A stretch of 64,000 nt of DNA from Petrosia ficiformis. Its lineage: Eukaryota > Porifera > Demospongiae > Haplosclerida > Petrosiidae. Positions 50,489 through 60,902 of the stretch are shown piece by piece (position 1 is the stretch's first letter; each line of letters begins with the position of its first letter). The notes under the pieces were generated by a model. It made no database searches and had not been told where the DNA came from. It saw only the letters and a list, made by a program, of their open reading frames with translations. The position numbers were made by a program, and so were the translations under genes. Location: positions 3,765,872-3,829,871 of the forward strand of contig OX345650.1 in NCBI GenBank assembly GCA_947044365.1, written 5' to 3'.

Positions 50489-52198
50489 TTACTGAACAGA
50501 ATGAAATGAGAAATCTCTCAAATAATCCTTATATTCAGTATCATAATCAAATGATTCTCTATCTGTTGTCAGTTGTCTCTCTGTGTACTCCTCAATGACA
50601 GCTTGTCGATTGATTTCAGATGATTCCTCTCTCTGACGGTACTTGTAACAATGAGATATGATGATAAATATGGTGAAAGAGACAACAGCTAAACAAGTCT
50701 TCAATATTGTTAGCCAGTAATGAAAGTGTTGATATGACTGCAAAAATAGAGCAGGAATCTGAAGCAGTAAATAAACTGACTGATAAGCATACCACAGTCC
50801 AATGAGTAGGCCTTGCATACTACGTGGACCCTGAGCTAAAATGAATTCAAGAGCAGAGAGGAATACCAATATGAATGACAATCCATTAAGAAACTGTGAT
50901 ACAATAATAAGTGGAGTAATATAATTTGGAGGACTTTCTCTTTCATTGAATGATGTGGAGAGGCATGATATATTTTCATAGGGACTCATGTTTACACTTT
51001 CAATGAACTTGTAGAGTGATACATCAACAGCTGTCATTAAACCTAATGACATCACTACTAGTATGAGACCCGCTCCCATTTTGTTTAGAATACTGATCCT
51101 GTATGTGTATCGATTAAAACATGGTCTTATAATCCACATGTGTACTGGAATCAGTAGAAAAGGTAAAATACGTTGGATATTTACATCATAGAGAAACTGA
51201 TATAGTTCACCCCTGGTATCATAGGCTGCGAACACGACTAACGATGTTAAAGTGTTTGGTGACAGAAGGAATCCAAACAGAGATATCAGTACCAACAGGA
51301 TTCTACCAAATGTCTTAACATCTTCTACTTCTTCAGTAGTAAATGGTCCCCCATACCTGTTCTTAGCTAGATCCAGTCTGGAAGGAACTTCTCCATAAGT
51401 GAAGGCACTACGAAACACAGGCTGACTATGATGTCTTGCATAGTTCAGAACTTTGAATATGTGTTTAACAGGATTGATACGACCAACTGGTTCTGTATTG
51501 AAGTGACTATGACAACCACAACAACAGAGGAGCTTAATAGAATTTAAAACAAATGCAAAAACTCCCAAAATGGCAACACTCATTCCACTAAAAGGAATAA
51601 ATGGATATATAATGTTAGTAGTGTGTAGTGACCAGAAGTACCAGTTAACAAACACACTCAACTTCTCATTAGAAGCAAATTGTAACTGATCTGTTCCAAA
51701 CTGTATAGCATTTGATTCGAATAATCCTAATCCAAACTGATATATTACTAGACCAACACAAGCAGGAACAAGAAGTGGATAATCCATGCATTCGTTTTTC
51801 TTACAAGTCTCTTCAAAGTAATCTCCTTTATTGATAACTGCCATTGTTAAAGTAGGTACAGCAATGAATATACCAAGCAATGCAAGAATGGTACCAACAA
51901 TCATTAGTTTATATCGAGACAAGCAAACTTCACCCATTAGCCCAGCAACAGGATACAGAAGATAAACAACTGCTTGAACTACTGACACAGCAATGAATAG
52001 ATACAGAAAAGCAGGAAAAACTGATACAAACAGAAAATACACATAATACCCAAAGCTATGAATTAACACACTCCATGTTAAGAGAAGTAGTATTCCTTTT
52101 GAACAGACACATCCTACGCAACAAGATCTACAACACCTGATACAACAACCTCTTGATTCTCTCCTGTTCAGTAAAGACTGGTTCTCATCACCCTCCAT
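50489..52198 (-). CDS. POT-15: POT/PTR (SLC15-like) transporter
   Basis: Complete intronless 569-residue paralog. MEGDENQSLLNRRES has the dileucine motif ENQSLL. Cys cluster, HSFGYYVYF, LSRYKLM, ESNAIQFGTDQLQFASN, NRYGGPFTTEEVEDVK, PRSMQGLLIGLWYAY, and a tail with FDYDTEYKDYLRDF. The first luminal loop is GDYFEETCKKNEC; the TM7-TM8 loop is the short AAYDTRGELYQF type shared with POT-8, POT-16 and the left half of POT-3. The late loop has NMSP (poor), NISC and NERE. It is the intact partner of truncated POT-8 and supplies the reference for the POT-3 nonsense codon (GELY here, D-stop-LY there). Confidence 0.9.
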   Translation of the reverse strand: MEGDENQSLLNRRESRGCCIRCCRSCCVGCVCSKGILLLLTWSVLIHSFGYYVYFLFVSVFPAFLYLFIAVSVVQAVVYLLYPVAGLMGEVCLSRYKLMIVGTILALLGIFIAVPTLTMAVINKGDYFEETCKKNECMDYPLLVPACVGLVIYQFGLGLFESNAIQFGTDQLQFASNEKLSVFVNWYFWSLHTTNIIYPFIPFSGMSVAILGVFAFVLNSIKLLCCCGCHSHFNTEPVGRINPVKHIFKVLNYARHHSQPVFRSAFTYGEVPSRLDLAKNRYGGPFTTEEVEDVKTFGRILLVLISLFGFLLSPNTLTSLVVFAAYDTRGELYQFLYDVNIQRILPFLLIPVHMWIIRPCFNRYTYRISILNKMGAGLILVVMSLGLMTAVDVSLYKFIESVNMSPYENISCLSTSFNERESPPNYITPLIIVSQFLNGLSFILVFLSALEFILAQGPRSMQGLLIGLWYAYQSVYLLLQIPALFLQSYQHFHYWLTILKTCLAVVSFTIFIIISHCYKYRQREESSEINRQAVIEEYTERQLTTDRESFDYDTEYKDYLRDFSFHSVQ

Positions 52199-52499
52199 TA
52201 TGTAAAGTACTATACTAAATTATTACTAATAGGAAATGCCTGAAATGACCCACGTCATTTAATACTATTAATGGTACATATGAACCAAATGTTATCCTAT
52301 TTTCACACCCACAATTATATCAGTTGTGTATTTGTGTTTTGGTTGATTACAATGTAGCTATTACCTTTAAACAATCATTATATTACTTACTATTACCTTA
52401 AAAATCAGTAAACAATGTATTACTATTACTAATACCTCCAAACTCAGCGTAATATATTACTATTATAATTATTACAATATTACTATATTTATATTCAAT

Positions 52500-52798
52500 T
52501 ACTATTACCTCAACATCGAGATTGTATATTACTATTACTAATAATATTACCTCAACATTGAGATTGTATATTACTATTACTAATAATATTACCTCAACAT
52601 TGAGATTGTATATTACTATTACTAATAATATTACCTCAACATTGAGATTGTATATTACTATTACTAATAATATTACCTCAACATTGAGATTGTATATTAC
52701 TATTACTAATAATATTACCTCAACATTGAGATTGTATATTACTATTACTAATAATATTACCTCAACATTGAGATTGTATATTACTATTACTAATACTG
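52500..52798. repeat. 42-bp tandem repeat, seven copies
   Basis: GAGATTGTATATTACTATTA recurs at exact 42-base steps (52,518, 52,560, 52,602, 52,644, 52,686, 52,728, 52,770). As 42 is divisible by three, both strands hold long open frames with a 14-residue period (YITITNNITSTLRL on the plus strand, VIVIYNLNVEVILL on the minus). No start context or homology supports translation. It lies about 300 bases 5' of POT-15. Confidence 0.95.
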
Positions 52799-52799
52799 T

Positions 52800-54285
52800 T
52801 TCTACTAATACTATTACCTCAGTTTTTTGATTACCTATTACTATTACTATTACCTTGAAACAAGTAATCTTTACTATTACAATTAGTATTATCCACATGT
52901 GTATTACTATTACCCCATGTCTGGAAGTCATATGATCTTCTCATTTGATGTTACACATATTAACTAAATATTATCCCGTTTTCAAATCCACAGTTTCATC
53001 ATTCATGTATCATTGTTTAATAAGGTCAGAAGTGTTTTTAAAAATGAATCTATGTTTGCTATCATATACAGTATCAATCAGTGGTTGCAATATCGCAAGT
53101 CCCCTTTAGGCAATAATCACACAACTTAATTTTCAATACCACCCAACCCTACAGCCAAGCTAAGAACAATCTACTCACAATATGACGATGTAAGAAAAAA
53201 ACTGAAGAACTAAATATCATTATCCAGTCTCTTCAAGTTTATTGCCACCATTCTTGTCAAGCCTCCTGTCTTCTAACTAACTGTTAGGGAATATTAACAA
53301 GGAATTTTATCCAACCCTGTCCTCATCAGAAAAGATGAAAGATGTGTCTTCTTCTTCTCCCCTCATATCATACAGAACTTAAACAATATCCTGGCAGGTG
53401 CAGAGATATCCACTAAACCAAGGGTAACCCCTTTAACTCCCCTTGTGGAAGACCAAGATGCAACACATGCTCTATGCTAGTTCTCATTGATGTTATTATC
53501 AAGATAAATTATAATTATAATTATTATATATGTAATCAGGAGCCCATGAAAAAACCCTGTGGTTTTTTCATGGGCTCCTGATGTAATTTATAGCTATTGT
53601 TCCACACCAGTGCACCAGCACATATATGTATCACAGAAATCATCATGACATCTGAATACTATACATATAATTATCAACTCTACACTGTATAATAAGTAAT
53701 GGGACTTTTTAACTTTTAGTTGATTACAAATGCAATTATATTGTCCTAAATGCTGATTTTTATTCCTGCTTGGTAATATTTACAAGTCTATATTGACTAA
53801 TATAAAGTACATGTCATAATAAAGCATATAGTATCAAGCATATTTACAATGCAGCTACTATATATAGTATAGTAGGTACAACATGTGGTATATTCCCATT
53901 TTATCATCTGCAAAAACAAACAGATGAGTAATTAATTATGTACATCAATTTGTACTTATAATAGTAAATAACATCTCTTATACTCCATAAATATTTGACA
54001 TGTCAGCACATGTACATCACTACTATGGGATTTATATGCATACTACATATTTAAAGTACATACATAGCATGTACGTATATAGATCAAAATTAAAAGACTA
54101 CTTGTAAACATTACCTAGCTAGACAGCATTGATTTATATGGTCTCAGGAGGTCATGCAGTTAGAATTAATGTTAAAATAACCCCTTCATTTTTATAATTA
54201 TACATGTATATAGTGTATTGTAAAATATAATTTGTAATTTTGTATATACTAGCTTCTAAGTTCTAAATGTCTTCGTTATATCATC
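52800..54285. other. Intergenic; partner of 57,780-59,760; element debris
   Basis: No intact gene. 53,040-53,215 and 53,480-54,285 align with 57,780-57,975 and 58,960-59,740; the sequence between differs completely. Here 53,330-53,480 is a decayed retroelement piece on the plus strand (NSPCGRPRCNTCSM, the Cys-rich segment often found before a GIY-YIG domain), whereas the partner has a Penelope-like fragment. Confidence 0.6.
53530..53587. mobile_element. 44-bp perfect hairpin insertion with 7-bp target duplication
   Basis: The insert at 53,537-53,580 is two 20-base arms (CAGGAGCCCATGAAAAAACC and its exact reverse complement) around CTGT. It is flanked by ATGTAAT on both sides (53,530-53,536 and 53,581-53,587). 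The paralogous segment at 59,012-59,018 has a single ATGTAAT in the same surroundings and no insert. Confidence 0.9.
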
Positions 54286-54289
54286 ATGT

Positions 54290-54455
54290 ACAGTATGTAA
54301 ACCAGGTGATATACTGTACATGTATATAAACCAGGTGATATACTGTACATGTATATAAACCAGGTGATATACTGTACATGTATATAAACCAGATGATATA
54401 CTGTACATGTATATAAACCAGGTGATACACTGTACATGTATATAAGCAAGGTCAC
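54290..54455. repeat. 29-bp minisatellite array 3' of POT-16
   Basis: Five to six very regular units (AAACCAGGTGATATACTG), ending about 220 bases 3' of the POT-16 stop. Confidence 0.92.
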
Positions 54456-54668
54456 GGTTGCATAACTTGCATTCCTTTCAAGTACTCCTTCATCGTGATA
54501 TCCTTCCAACAAGATGAGCTGTGCTAACATGTATTCAATACTTTGTACCACAAAACAGTAATTGTGAATTATATAAATTACCATTACTTTTGAAAACAAA
54601 ATGTTTTATACAAAACTAGCACAAATAATAAAAATAATTATTATTGTTGACAAACTCTCACTATTCAA

Positions 54669-56377
54669 TTACTGAACAGTATAAAATGAGAAATCTCTCA
54701 AATAATTATTATATTCATCATCATCATAATCAAATGATTCTCTCTCTGTTGTCAGTTGTCTCTCTGTGTACTCCTCAATGACAGCTTGTCTATTAATTTC
54801 AGATGATTCCTCTCTCTGACGATACTTATACCAACGAGATATAATCATGAATATGATGAAAGAGACAACAGCTAAACAAGTCTTCAATATAGTTAGCCAG
54901 TAATGAAAGTGTTGATATGACTGCAAAAATAGAGCAGGAATCTGAAGCAGTACATAAACTGACTGATAAGAATACCACAGTCCAATGAGTAGACCTTGCA
55001 TACTACGTGGACCCTGTGCTAAGATAAATTCAAGAGCAGAGAGGAATACAAATATGAGTGACAATCCATTAAGAAACTGTGATACAACAATAACTGGAGG
55101 AATATAATTCGGAGGACTTTCACTTTCATTGAATGTGAAGTAGCGTGATATATTTCATAGGAACTCAAGTTTACACTTTCTATGAAATTGTGGAGTGATA
55201 CGTCAACACCTGTCATTAAACCTAATGACATCACAACTAGTATGAGACCTGCTCCCATTTTGTTTAGAATACTGATCCTGTATGTGTATCGATTAAAACA
55301 TGGTCTTATTATCAACATGTGTACTGGAATCAGTAGAACAGGTAAAATATATTGGACATTTATATCATAGACAAAGTGGTATAGTTCATCCCTGGTATCA
55401 TAGGCTGCGAACACTACTAACGATGTTAAAGTATTTGGTGACAAAAGGAATCCAAACAGAGATATCAGTACTAACAAGATTCTACCAAATGTCTTAACAT
55501 CCTCCACTTCTTCAGTAGTAAATGATCCCCCATACCTGTTCTTAGCTAGATCTAGTCTGGAAGGAACTTCTCCATAAGTGAATGCACTACGAAACACAGG
55601 CTGACTATGATGTCTTGCATACTTCAAAACTTTGAATATGTGTTTCAAAGGATTGATACGACCAACTGGTTCTGTAGTGAAGTGACTATGACAACCACAA
55701 CAACAGAAGAGCATTATAGAAATTAAAACAAATGCAAAAACTCCCAAAATGGCAACACTTATTCCACTAAAAGGAATAAATGGATATATAATGTTAGTAG
55801 TGTAAAGTGACCAGAAGTACCAGTTAACAAACACACTCAACTTCTCATTAGAAGCAAATTGTAACTGATCTGTTCCAAACTGTATAGCATTTGCTTCGAA
55901 TAATGCTAATCCAAACTGATATATTACTAGACCAACACAGGCAGGAACAAGAAGTGGATAATCTGTGCATTCATTTTTCTTACAAGTCTCTTCAAAGAAA
56001 TCTCCTTTATTGATAACTGCCATTGTTAAAGTAGGTACAGCAATGAATATACCAAGCAATGCAAGAATGGTACCAACAATCATTAGTTTATATCGAGACA
56101 AGCAAACTTCACCCATTAGCCCAGCAACAGGATACAGAAGATAAACAACTGCTTGAACTACTGACACAGCAATGAATAGATACAGAAAAGAAGGGATAAT
56201 CGATACAAACAGAAAATACACATGATACCCAAAGCTATGAATTAACACACTCCATGTTAAGAGAAGTAATATTCCTTTTGAACAGACACATCCTACACAA
56301 CAAGATCTACAACACCTGATACAACAACCTCTTGATTCTCTCCTGTTCAGTAAAGACTGGTTCTCATCACCCTCCAT
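54669..56377 (-). pseudogene. POT-16: POT gene with a single one-base frameshift
   Basis: Apart from one base this is a normal gene of about 568 codons: MEGDENQSLLNRRES, Cys cluster, HSFGYHVYF, LSRYKLM, EANAIQFGTDQLQFASN, NRYGGSFTTEEVEDVK, then from 55,064 PRSMQGLLIGLWYSY and a full tail. The frame breaks at 55,153-55,155, where siblings have four T (ATATTTTCAT) and this copy three (ATATTTCAT), within the codons for YENIS of the late loop. Everything 3' of it is open in the next frame, so the lesion is very recent or a homopolymer sequencing error. First loop GDFFEETCKKNEC, TM7-TM8 loop AAYDTRDELYHF. Confidence 0.85.
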
Positions 56378-56399
56378 TATGTAAAGTACTATACTAAAT

Positions 56400-56690
56400 T
56401 ATTACTACTAGGAATTGCCTGAAATGACCCACGTCGTTTAATACTATTAATAGTACATATTAACAAAATGTTTTCCCATTTTCACACCCGCAATTCTATC
56501 AGTTGTGTATTTGTGTTTTGACCAGACATGGGGTTAATTGCAATGTAACTACATGTATTACTTTACAAAAAATCATTATATTGCGATTACTATTCCCTTA
56601 AAAATCAGTAAACATGTATTACTATTACTAATACCTCCAAACTCAGTGTAATATATTATAATTATTATTATATTACTATATTTATAATCA
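56400..56690. other. POT-16 5' flank
   Basis: Matches the POT-15 5' flank (AAATGACCCACGTC, then TATTAATAGTACATATTAAC), leading into the TATTACTATTAC repeats. No gene. Confidence 0.6.
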
Positions 56691-57000
56691 ATTACTATTA
56701 CCTTAATATAGAGATTGTATATTACTATTACTAATAATATTACCTTAATATAGAGATTGTATATTACTATTAATAATACCTTAATATAGAGATTGTATAT
56801 TACTATTACTAATAATATTACCTTAATATAGAGATTGTATATTACTATTAATAATACCTTAATATAGAGATTGTATATTACTATTACTAATAATATTACC
56901 TTAATATAGAGATTGTATATTACTATTCATAATACCTTAATATTGAGATTGTATATTACTATTACTATTAATAATACCTTAATATTGAGATTGTATATTA
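56690..57000. repeat. Higher-order 42+36-bp tandem repeat
   Basis: The landmark GAGATTGTATATTA recurs at 56,711, 56,753, 56,789, 56,831, 56,867, 56,909, 56,945 and 56,987, i.e. alternating steps of 42 and 36 bases, giving a 78-bp higher-order unit. The unit is related to the simple 42-bp array at 52.5 kb (TTAATATAGAG in place of TCAACATTGAG), in the same position relative to the POT gene. Confidence 0.92.
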
Positions 57001-57002
57001 AT

Positions 57003-57210
57003 AATAAACATTTTAAAAAATGAAAGAGTATGTAGGGATATACATCAAAAGCAAAAAAGCACAGGAACAAGATGGCTTTGGCAACAAAATGAAATACTAC
57101 TTCCACATAACAACTGTACATAAGTATCACTTCTTTGTGTTTTGCCTTTACTTAAAGTTGTCTATACTTATGTAGGGTTATGTGGAAGTGGTATTTCATT
57201 TTGTCCTAAG
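57003..57210. mobile_element. Foldback MITE, degenerate copy with hairpin
   Basis: Begins with ATGAAAGAGTATGTAGGGAT, akin to the foldback arms at 28.4 kb. It contains arms at about 57,083-57,125 and 57,163-57,207 (ACAAAATGAAATAC, ACTTCCACATAAC and ACATAAGTA against their complements). Confidence 0.65.
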
Positions 57211-58140
57211 AGCTTCTTTCTACACAGTTTGCTTTCAGGGCCAGATACCACATTCAATTATAATTACTTGTTAGTAACTCTTTGTTAATTGACTCATGGT
57301 ATTCTCCTAATTTAATCATTATTCACACAATTTGCAGTCCATGTTTCAACATTTTATCACATAAACTCTGTTGTTTATATAAAATGAGTTTAATAATAAT
57401 ATGTATTTCAAATAAGAGTCGAGTGAGTGTATGAATGAGGTATAGTATGTATACAAACACACAGTACACATCAGGAACCAGAAAATTGTGTATGACCTCT
57501 AAGTGAACCCAATTGATAAACATACATGTACCTGTAGAGGAATGGCTGCCATCCTAACCACTGTAAGACCTCCATTCCTTACAGCCTAGTAAGGTTGGGC
57601 ATTAATTCATATACATTGCAATATTATTCCATTACAATAATCGTATCGCATGATTTTGCTCTGACAATATTATCACAATGGCAAAATATTGTCTACTGCA
57701 TTTATATATGTAGTTGAAAAACATTATGTTACACTAGCTGTATGCTCTCAAAGCAAGGATCAGAAGTGTCATCTTTTAAACACATGAATCTATTTTTGCT
57801 ATCATATACAGTATCAATGAGTGGTTGCAATATTGCAGTAATCGCAAGTCACCTTCAGGCAATAATTGCTCAACTTAATTTTCAATACCACCCAACCCTA
57901 CAGCCAAGCTATATGACTCAGAACAATCTACTCACAATATGACGATGTAAGAAAAAAACTGAAGAACTAAATAACAATCTAATACTAGTAGGCAACAGTC
58001 CTGATGAAGTATAACATCAGATTCAACAAGCAGCTATAAGGACCAGAGAAGAATACCTTCAAGTAACATTTAGAAGAGATGAAACACATATGCTTCTGTA
58101 TAGACCTTGATAACTGGGATTATTCATATCTCTTATTTAT
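57211..58140. other. Intergenic, partner of 53.0-53.2 kb in part
   Basis: No gene seen. 57,780-57,975 is the duplicate of 53,040-53,215 (GCAATAATTGCTCAACTTAA, then CACCCAACCCTACAGCCAAGC). Confidence 0.55.
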
Positions 58141-58970
58141 TATTCTCTTTCCCCAGTTAATATGATAATACCAACGTTGCCGCTATTTTAATCAATAGCC
58201 TTCATCAGGGTATAATGTAAAAAATACAAACAACAGACAGTTTAAATAGATTAGTTTTGACAATGATAGACAGCATGATGGCTAGCTGGAGTGGTGTGAT
58301 GATTATTTCTGACAATGACAGAAGACACAACGGCTATGATGGATAACATGACGGCTAGCTAAGATGGTGTGGCGAGTGGAGCTCAGTGGGGGGAGGTCAC
58401 AGTTAACTGCTAGTATTGCTGGGGTAGGTTTCCACTATCTCTATTCAATAGATTTGGAGCCTGGTGGATATACCATGACTCAAGGATGCATCGCTGGAAC
58501 CATCATTGATGTTGATGGAGAATAGTAGTAGCATCTCCCCAGACTATGTGATGGTGAGAAGTCCAAGCATGCTCAACTAGGGCACTGGAATCACAGTCAC
58601 CTGTGATCACTGACTGTTGGTGTTCCTTAATACTGCCGTCCAAGGTTCTGAGAGTCTGCCCGACGTAAGATTTTTCCCTTATGCGGCATGGGAATGGGAT
58701 CCTTCGGGTGAGACAGAATTTGTCTGAGGGATCTGGTAGGAGTAAAGATGGTTTTAATATCAAGATTCTTGTGTAATATTCTCTTCATTGATTCTGATAA
58801 TCCTTGTATATAGGGAATGATAGCAACAGCGGTTGGCTCTGGTTCACTATTAATATGGAACACGATGTCTCCTGTGTTGTCTCATAATAAAGTGTCTGGG
58901 ATAACCATTCTCAATCAGGGACTGTACAACATGTTCCTCCTCCCGGCTCAGAACGATAGTTCTCATTGAT
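58140..58970 (-). mobile_element. Penelope-like element fragment 2, degenerate
   Basis: Minus strand. 58,863-58,690 encodes AIIPYIQGLSESMKRILHKN and LRQILSHPKDPIPMPHKG, the segment before the endonuclease. Then, in another frame, KSYVGQTLRTLDGSIKEHQQ and SSALVEHAWTSHHHIVW give the GIY-YIG core, with the GIY half deleted. Further 3', at 58,155-58,205, is a hammerhead-like motif: CTGATGA preceded by TACC, stem II GCTATT/AATAGC, but GGCA in place of GAAA, then ACGTT and GGTA. Element and ribozyme are both likely dead. It is absent from the paralogous region at 53.2-53.5 kb. Confidence 0.7.
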
Positions 58971-59744
58971 TTTATTATCATCAAAATAAATTATAATTAT
59001 AATTATTATATATGTAATTTATAGCTATTGTTTCACACCAGCACACCACCACATATATGTATCACAGAAATCATCATGAGATCTGAATACTGTACATATA
59101 ATTATCAACTCTACACTGTAATAAGTAATGGGACGTTTTAACTTTTAGTTGATTACAAATGCAATTATATTGTCCTAAATGCTGATTTTTATTCCTGCTT
59201 GGTAATATTTACAAGTCCAGTTCATTTGATCTTCATCTATATTGACTAATATAAAATACATGTCATAATAAACCATGTGGTAACAACATATTTACAATGT
59301 AGCTATATATAGTAATGTAGGTACAACATGTGGTGTATTCCCATTATAACATCTGCAAAAACAACAGATGAGTAATTCATTATGTACATCAATTTGTACT
59401 TATAATAGGAAATAAACATCTCTTATACTCCATAAATATTTGAGATGTCAGCACATGTACATCATTACTATGGGACTTATATGCATACTACATATTTAAA
59501 CTAAATACATTGTATTGCCATTCTTTATTACAGCATGTACTGTATATACTATAGTGAATATAGAAATAAAATACTACTTGTAAACGTTACCTAGCTAGAC
59601 AGCATTGATTCATATGGTCTCAGGAGGTCATGTGGTTAAAATAAGGGCTAAAATAACCCCTTCATTTTAAAAATTATATATAAAGTATAGTGTATTGTAA
59701 AATATAATTTGTATCCAAATGTCTTTGTTATATCATGCATAGTA

Positions 59745-60575
59745 TGTAAACCAGGTGATATACTTGATATTATCGAAAGAAAGAAAGAAAGAAAGAAAGA
59801 AGGAAAGACACCTCAGGCAATGGAAAAATGAAAAAATGAGAGTTGCCTCAGGTGGGATTCGAACCCACGACACACTGTACTCCAGACAGATGCTCTACCA
59901 ACTGAGCTACCAAGACAGCCCAACTGGCAGTGTACATGTGATATACTGTACATGTATATAAACCAGGTGATATACTGTACATGTATATAAACCAGGTGAT
60001 ATACTGTACATGTATGTAAACCAGGTGATATACTGTACATGTATATAAACCAGGTGATATACTGTACATGTGATATACTGTACATGTATATAAACCAGGT
60101 GATATACTGTACATGTGTATAAACCAGGTGATATACTGTACATGTATATAAACCAGGTGATATACTGTACATGTGATATACTGTACATGTATATAAACCA
60201 GGTGAAATACTGTACATGTACATAAACCAGGTTATATACTGTACATGTATATAAACCAGATGATATACTGTACATGTGTATAAACCAGGTGATATACTGT
60301 ACATGTATATAAACCAGGTGATATAATGCACATGTATATAAACCAGATGATATACTGTACATGTATATAAACCAGATGATATACTGTACATGTATATAAA
60401 CCAGATGATATACTGTCCATATATATAAACCAGATACTGTACATGTACATAAACCAGGTGATGTACTGTACATACACATATGATATACTGTACATGTACA
60501 TAAACCAGGTGATATACTGTACATGTATATAAACCAGGTGATATACTGACACTGTACATGTATATAAACAAGGTG
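59745..60575. repeat. Largest 29-bp minisatellite array, 3' of POT-17
   Basis: About two dozen units from 59,930 to 60,570, plus one at 59,745 on the far side of a SINE. Most are the 29-bp form (AAACCAGGTGATATACTG); a shortened form made of TGTACATGTGATATACTG alone is interspersed (60,068, 60,174). The minus strand is open for 269 codons here with a 29-residue period, because 29 is not divisible by three and one turn of the peptide reads the unit in all three frames. This is not a gene. Confidence 0.95.
59775..59935 (-). repeat. tRNA-derived SINE with (CTTT)n tail, copy 2
   Basis: tRNA-like head at 59,916-59,844: box A TAGCTCAGTTGG, box B GGTTCGAATCC, anticodon arm TCTGT-CTGGAGT-ACAGT (canonical U33, anticodon GGA if a tRNA, but without the long variable arm of tRNA-Ser). 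It is followed by the same AT-rich linker, the GCCTGAGGTG inverse of the head's 3' end and a CTTT run. Like copy 1, it sits inside the 29-bp minisatellite. Confidence 0.75.
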
Positions 60576-60622
60576 ATGGGTGCATTCATTTCAAGTAGTG
60601 CTTTGTCAGTGATAGCTTTCAA

Positions 60623-60900
60623 ATAAGATGAGTTGTGTTAACATGTAATCAATAATAATTATTACCACAAGTCTTCTCAAGGTTGGGAAAACATGAACTG
60701 TGAGTTATACAATGTTTTATAAAAAGCCTCTTATTACATTTTTTCTTGTATAATTATTTTAAGACTGATTTCAAGAGGTAGTGTTGATAGTTTTCCTTAA
60801 ATTTTGCTAATACAGATGCTACACAAGCAAAGGTTGAATACTAAAGTGAAATTTAACAAAAACATTAGCAAAAAAGAATTACCAAACTCTCTTCCTGTTC
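60623..60900. other. POT-17 3' flank
   Basis: Sequence between the minisatellite and the ancestral stop codon. It does not closely match the 3' flanks of the other right-cluster genes. No gene. Confidence 0.5.
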
Positions 60901-60902
60901 AA

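Noticed and set aside
52398..52931. 177-codon minus frame and 102-codon plus frame
   Set aside because: Both are the 42-bp tandem repeat read in frame; low-complexity peptide.
53330..53480. Cys-rich host protein exon (PCGRPRCNTC)
   Set aside because: This motif is common just before GIY-YIG domains in retroelements; it lies in an insertion specific to one of two duplicated segments and the frame is broken.
59813..60622. 269-codon open frame on the minus strand
   Set aside because: It is wholly the 29-bp minisatellite plus a SINE. The periodic peptide results from repeat arithmetic; no homology or start context supports a gene.
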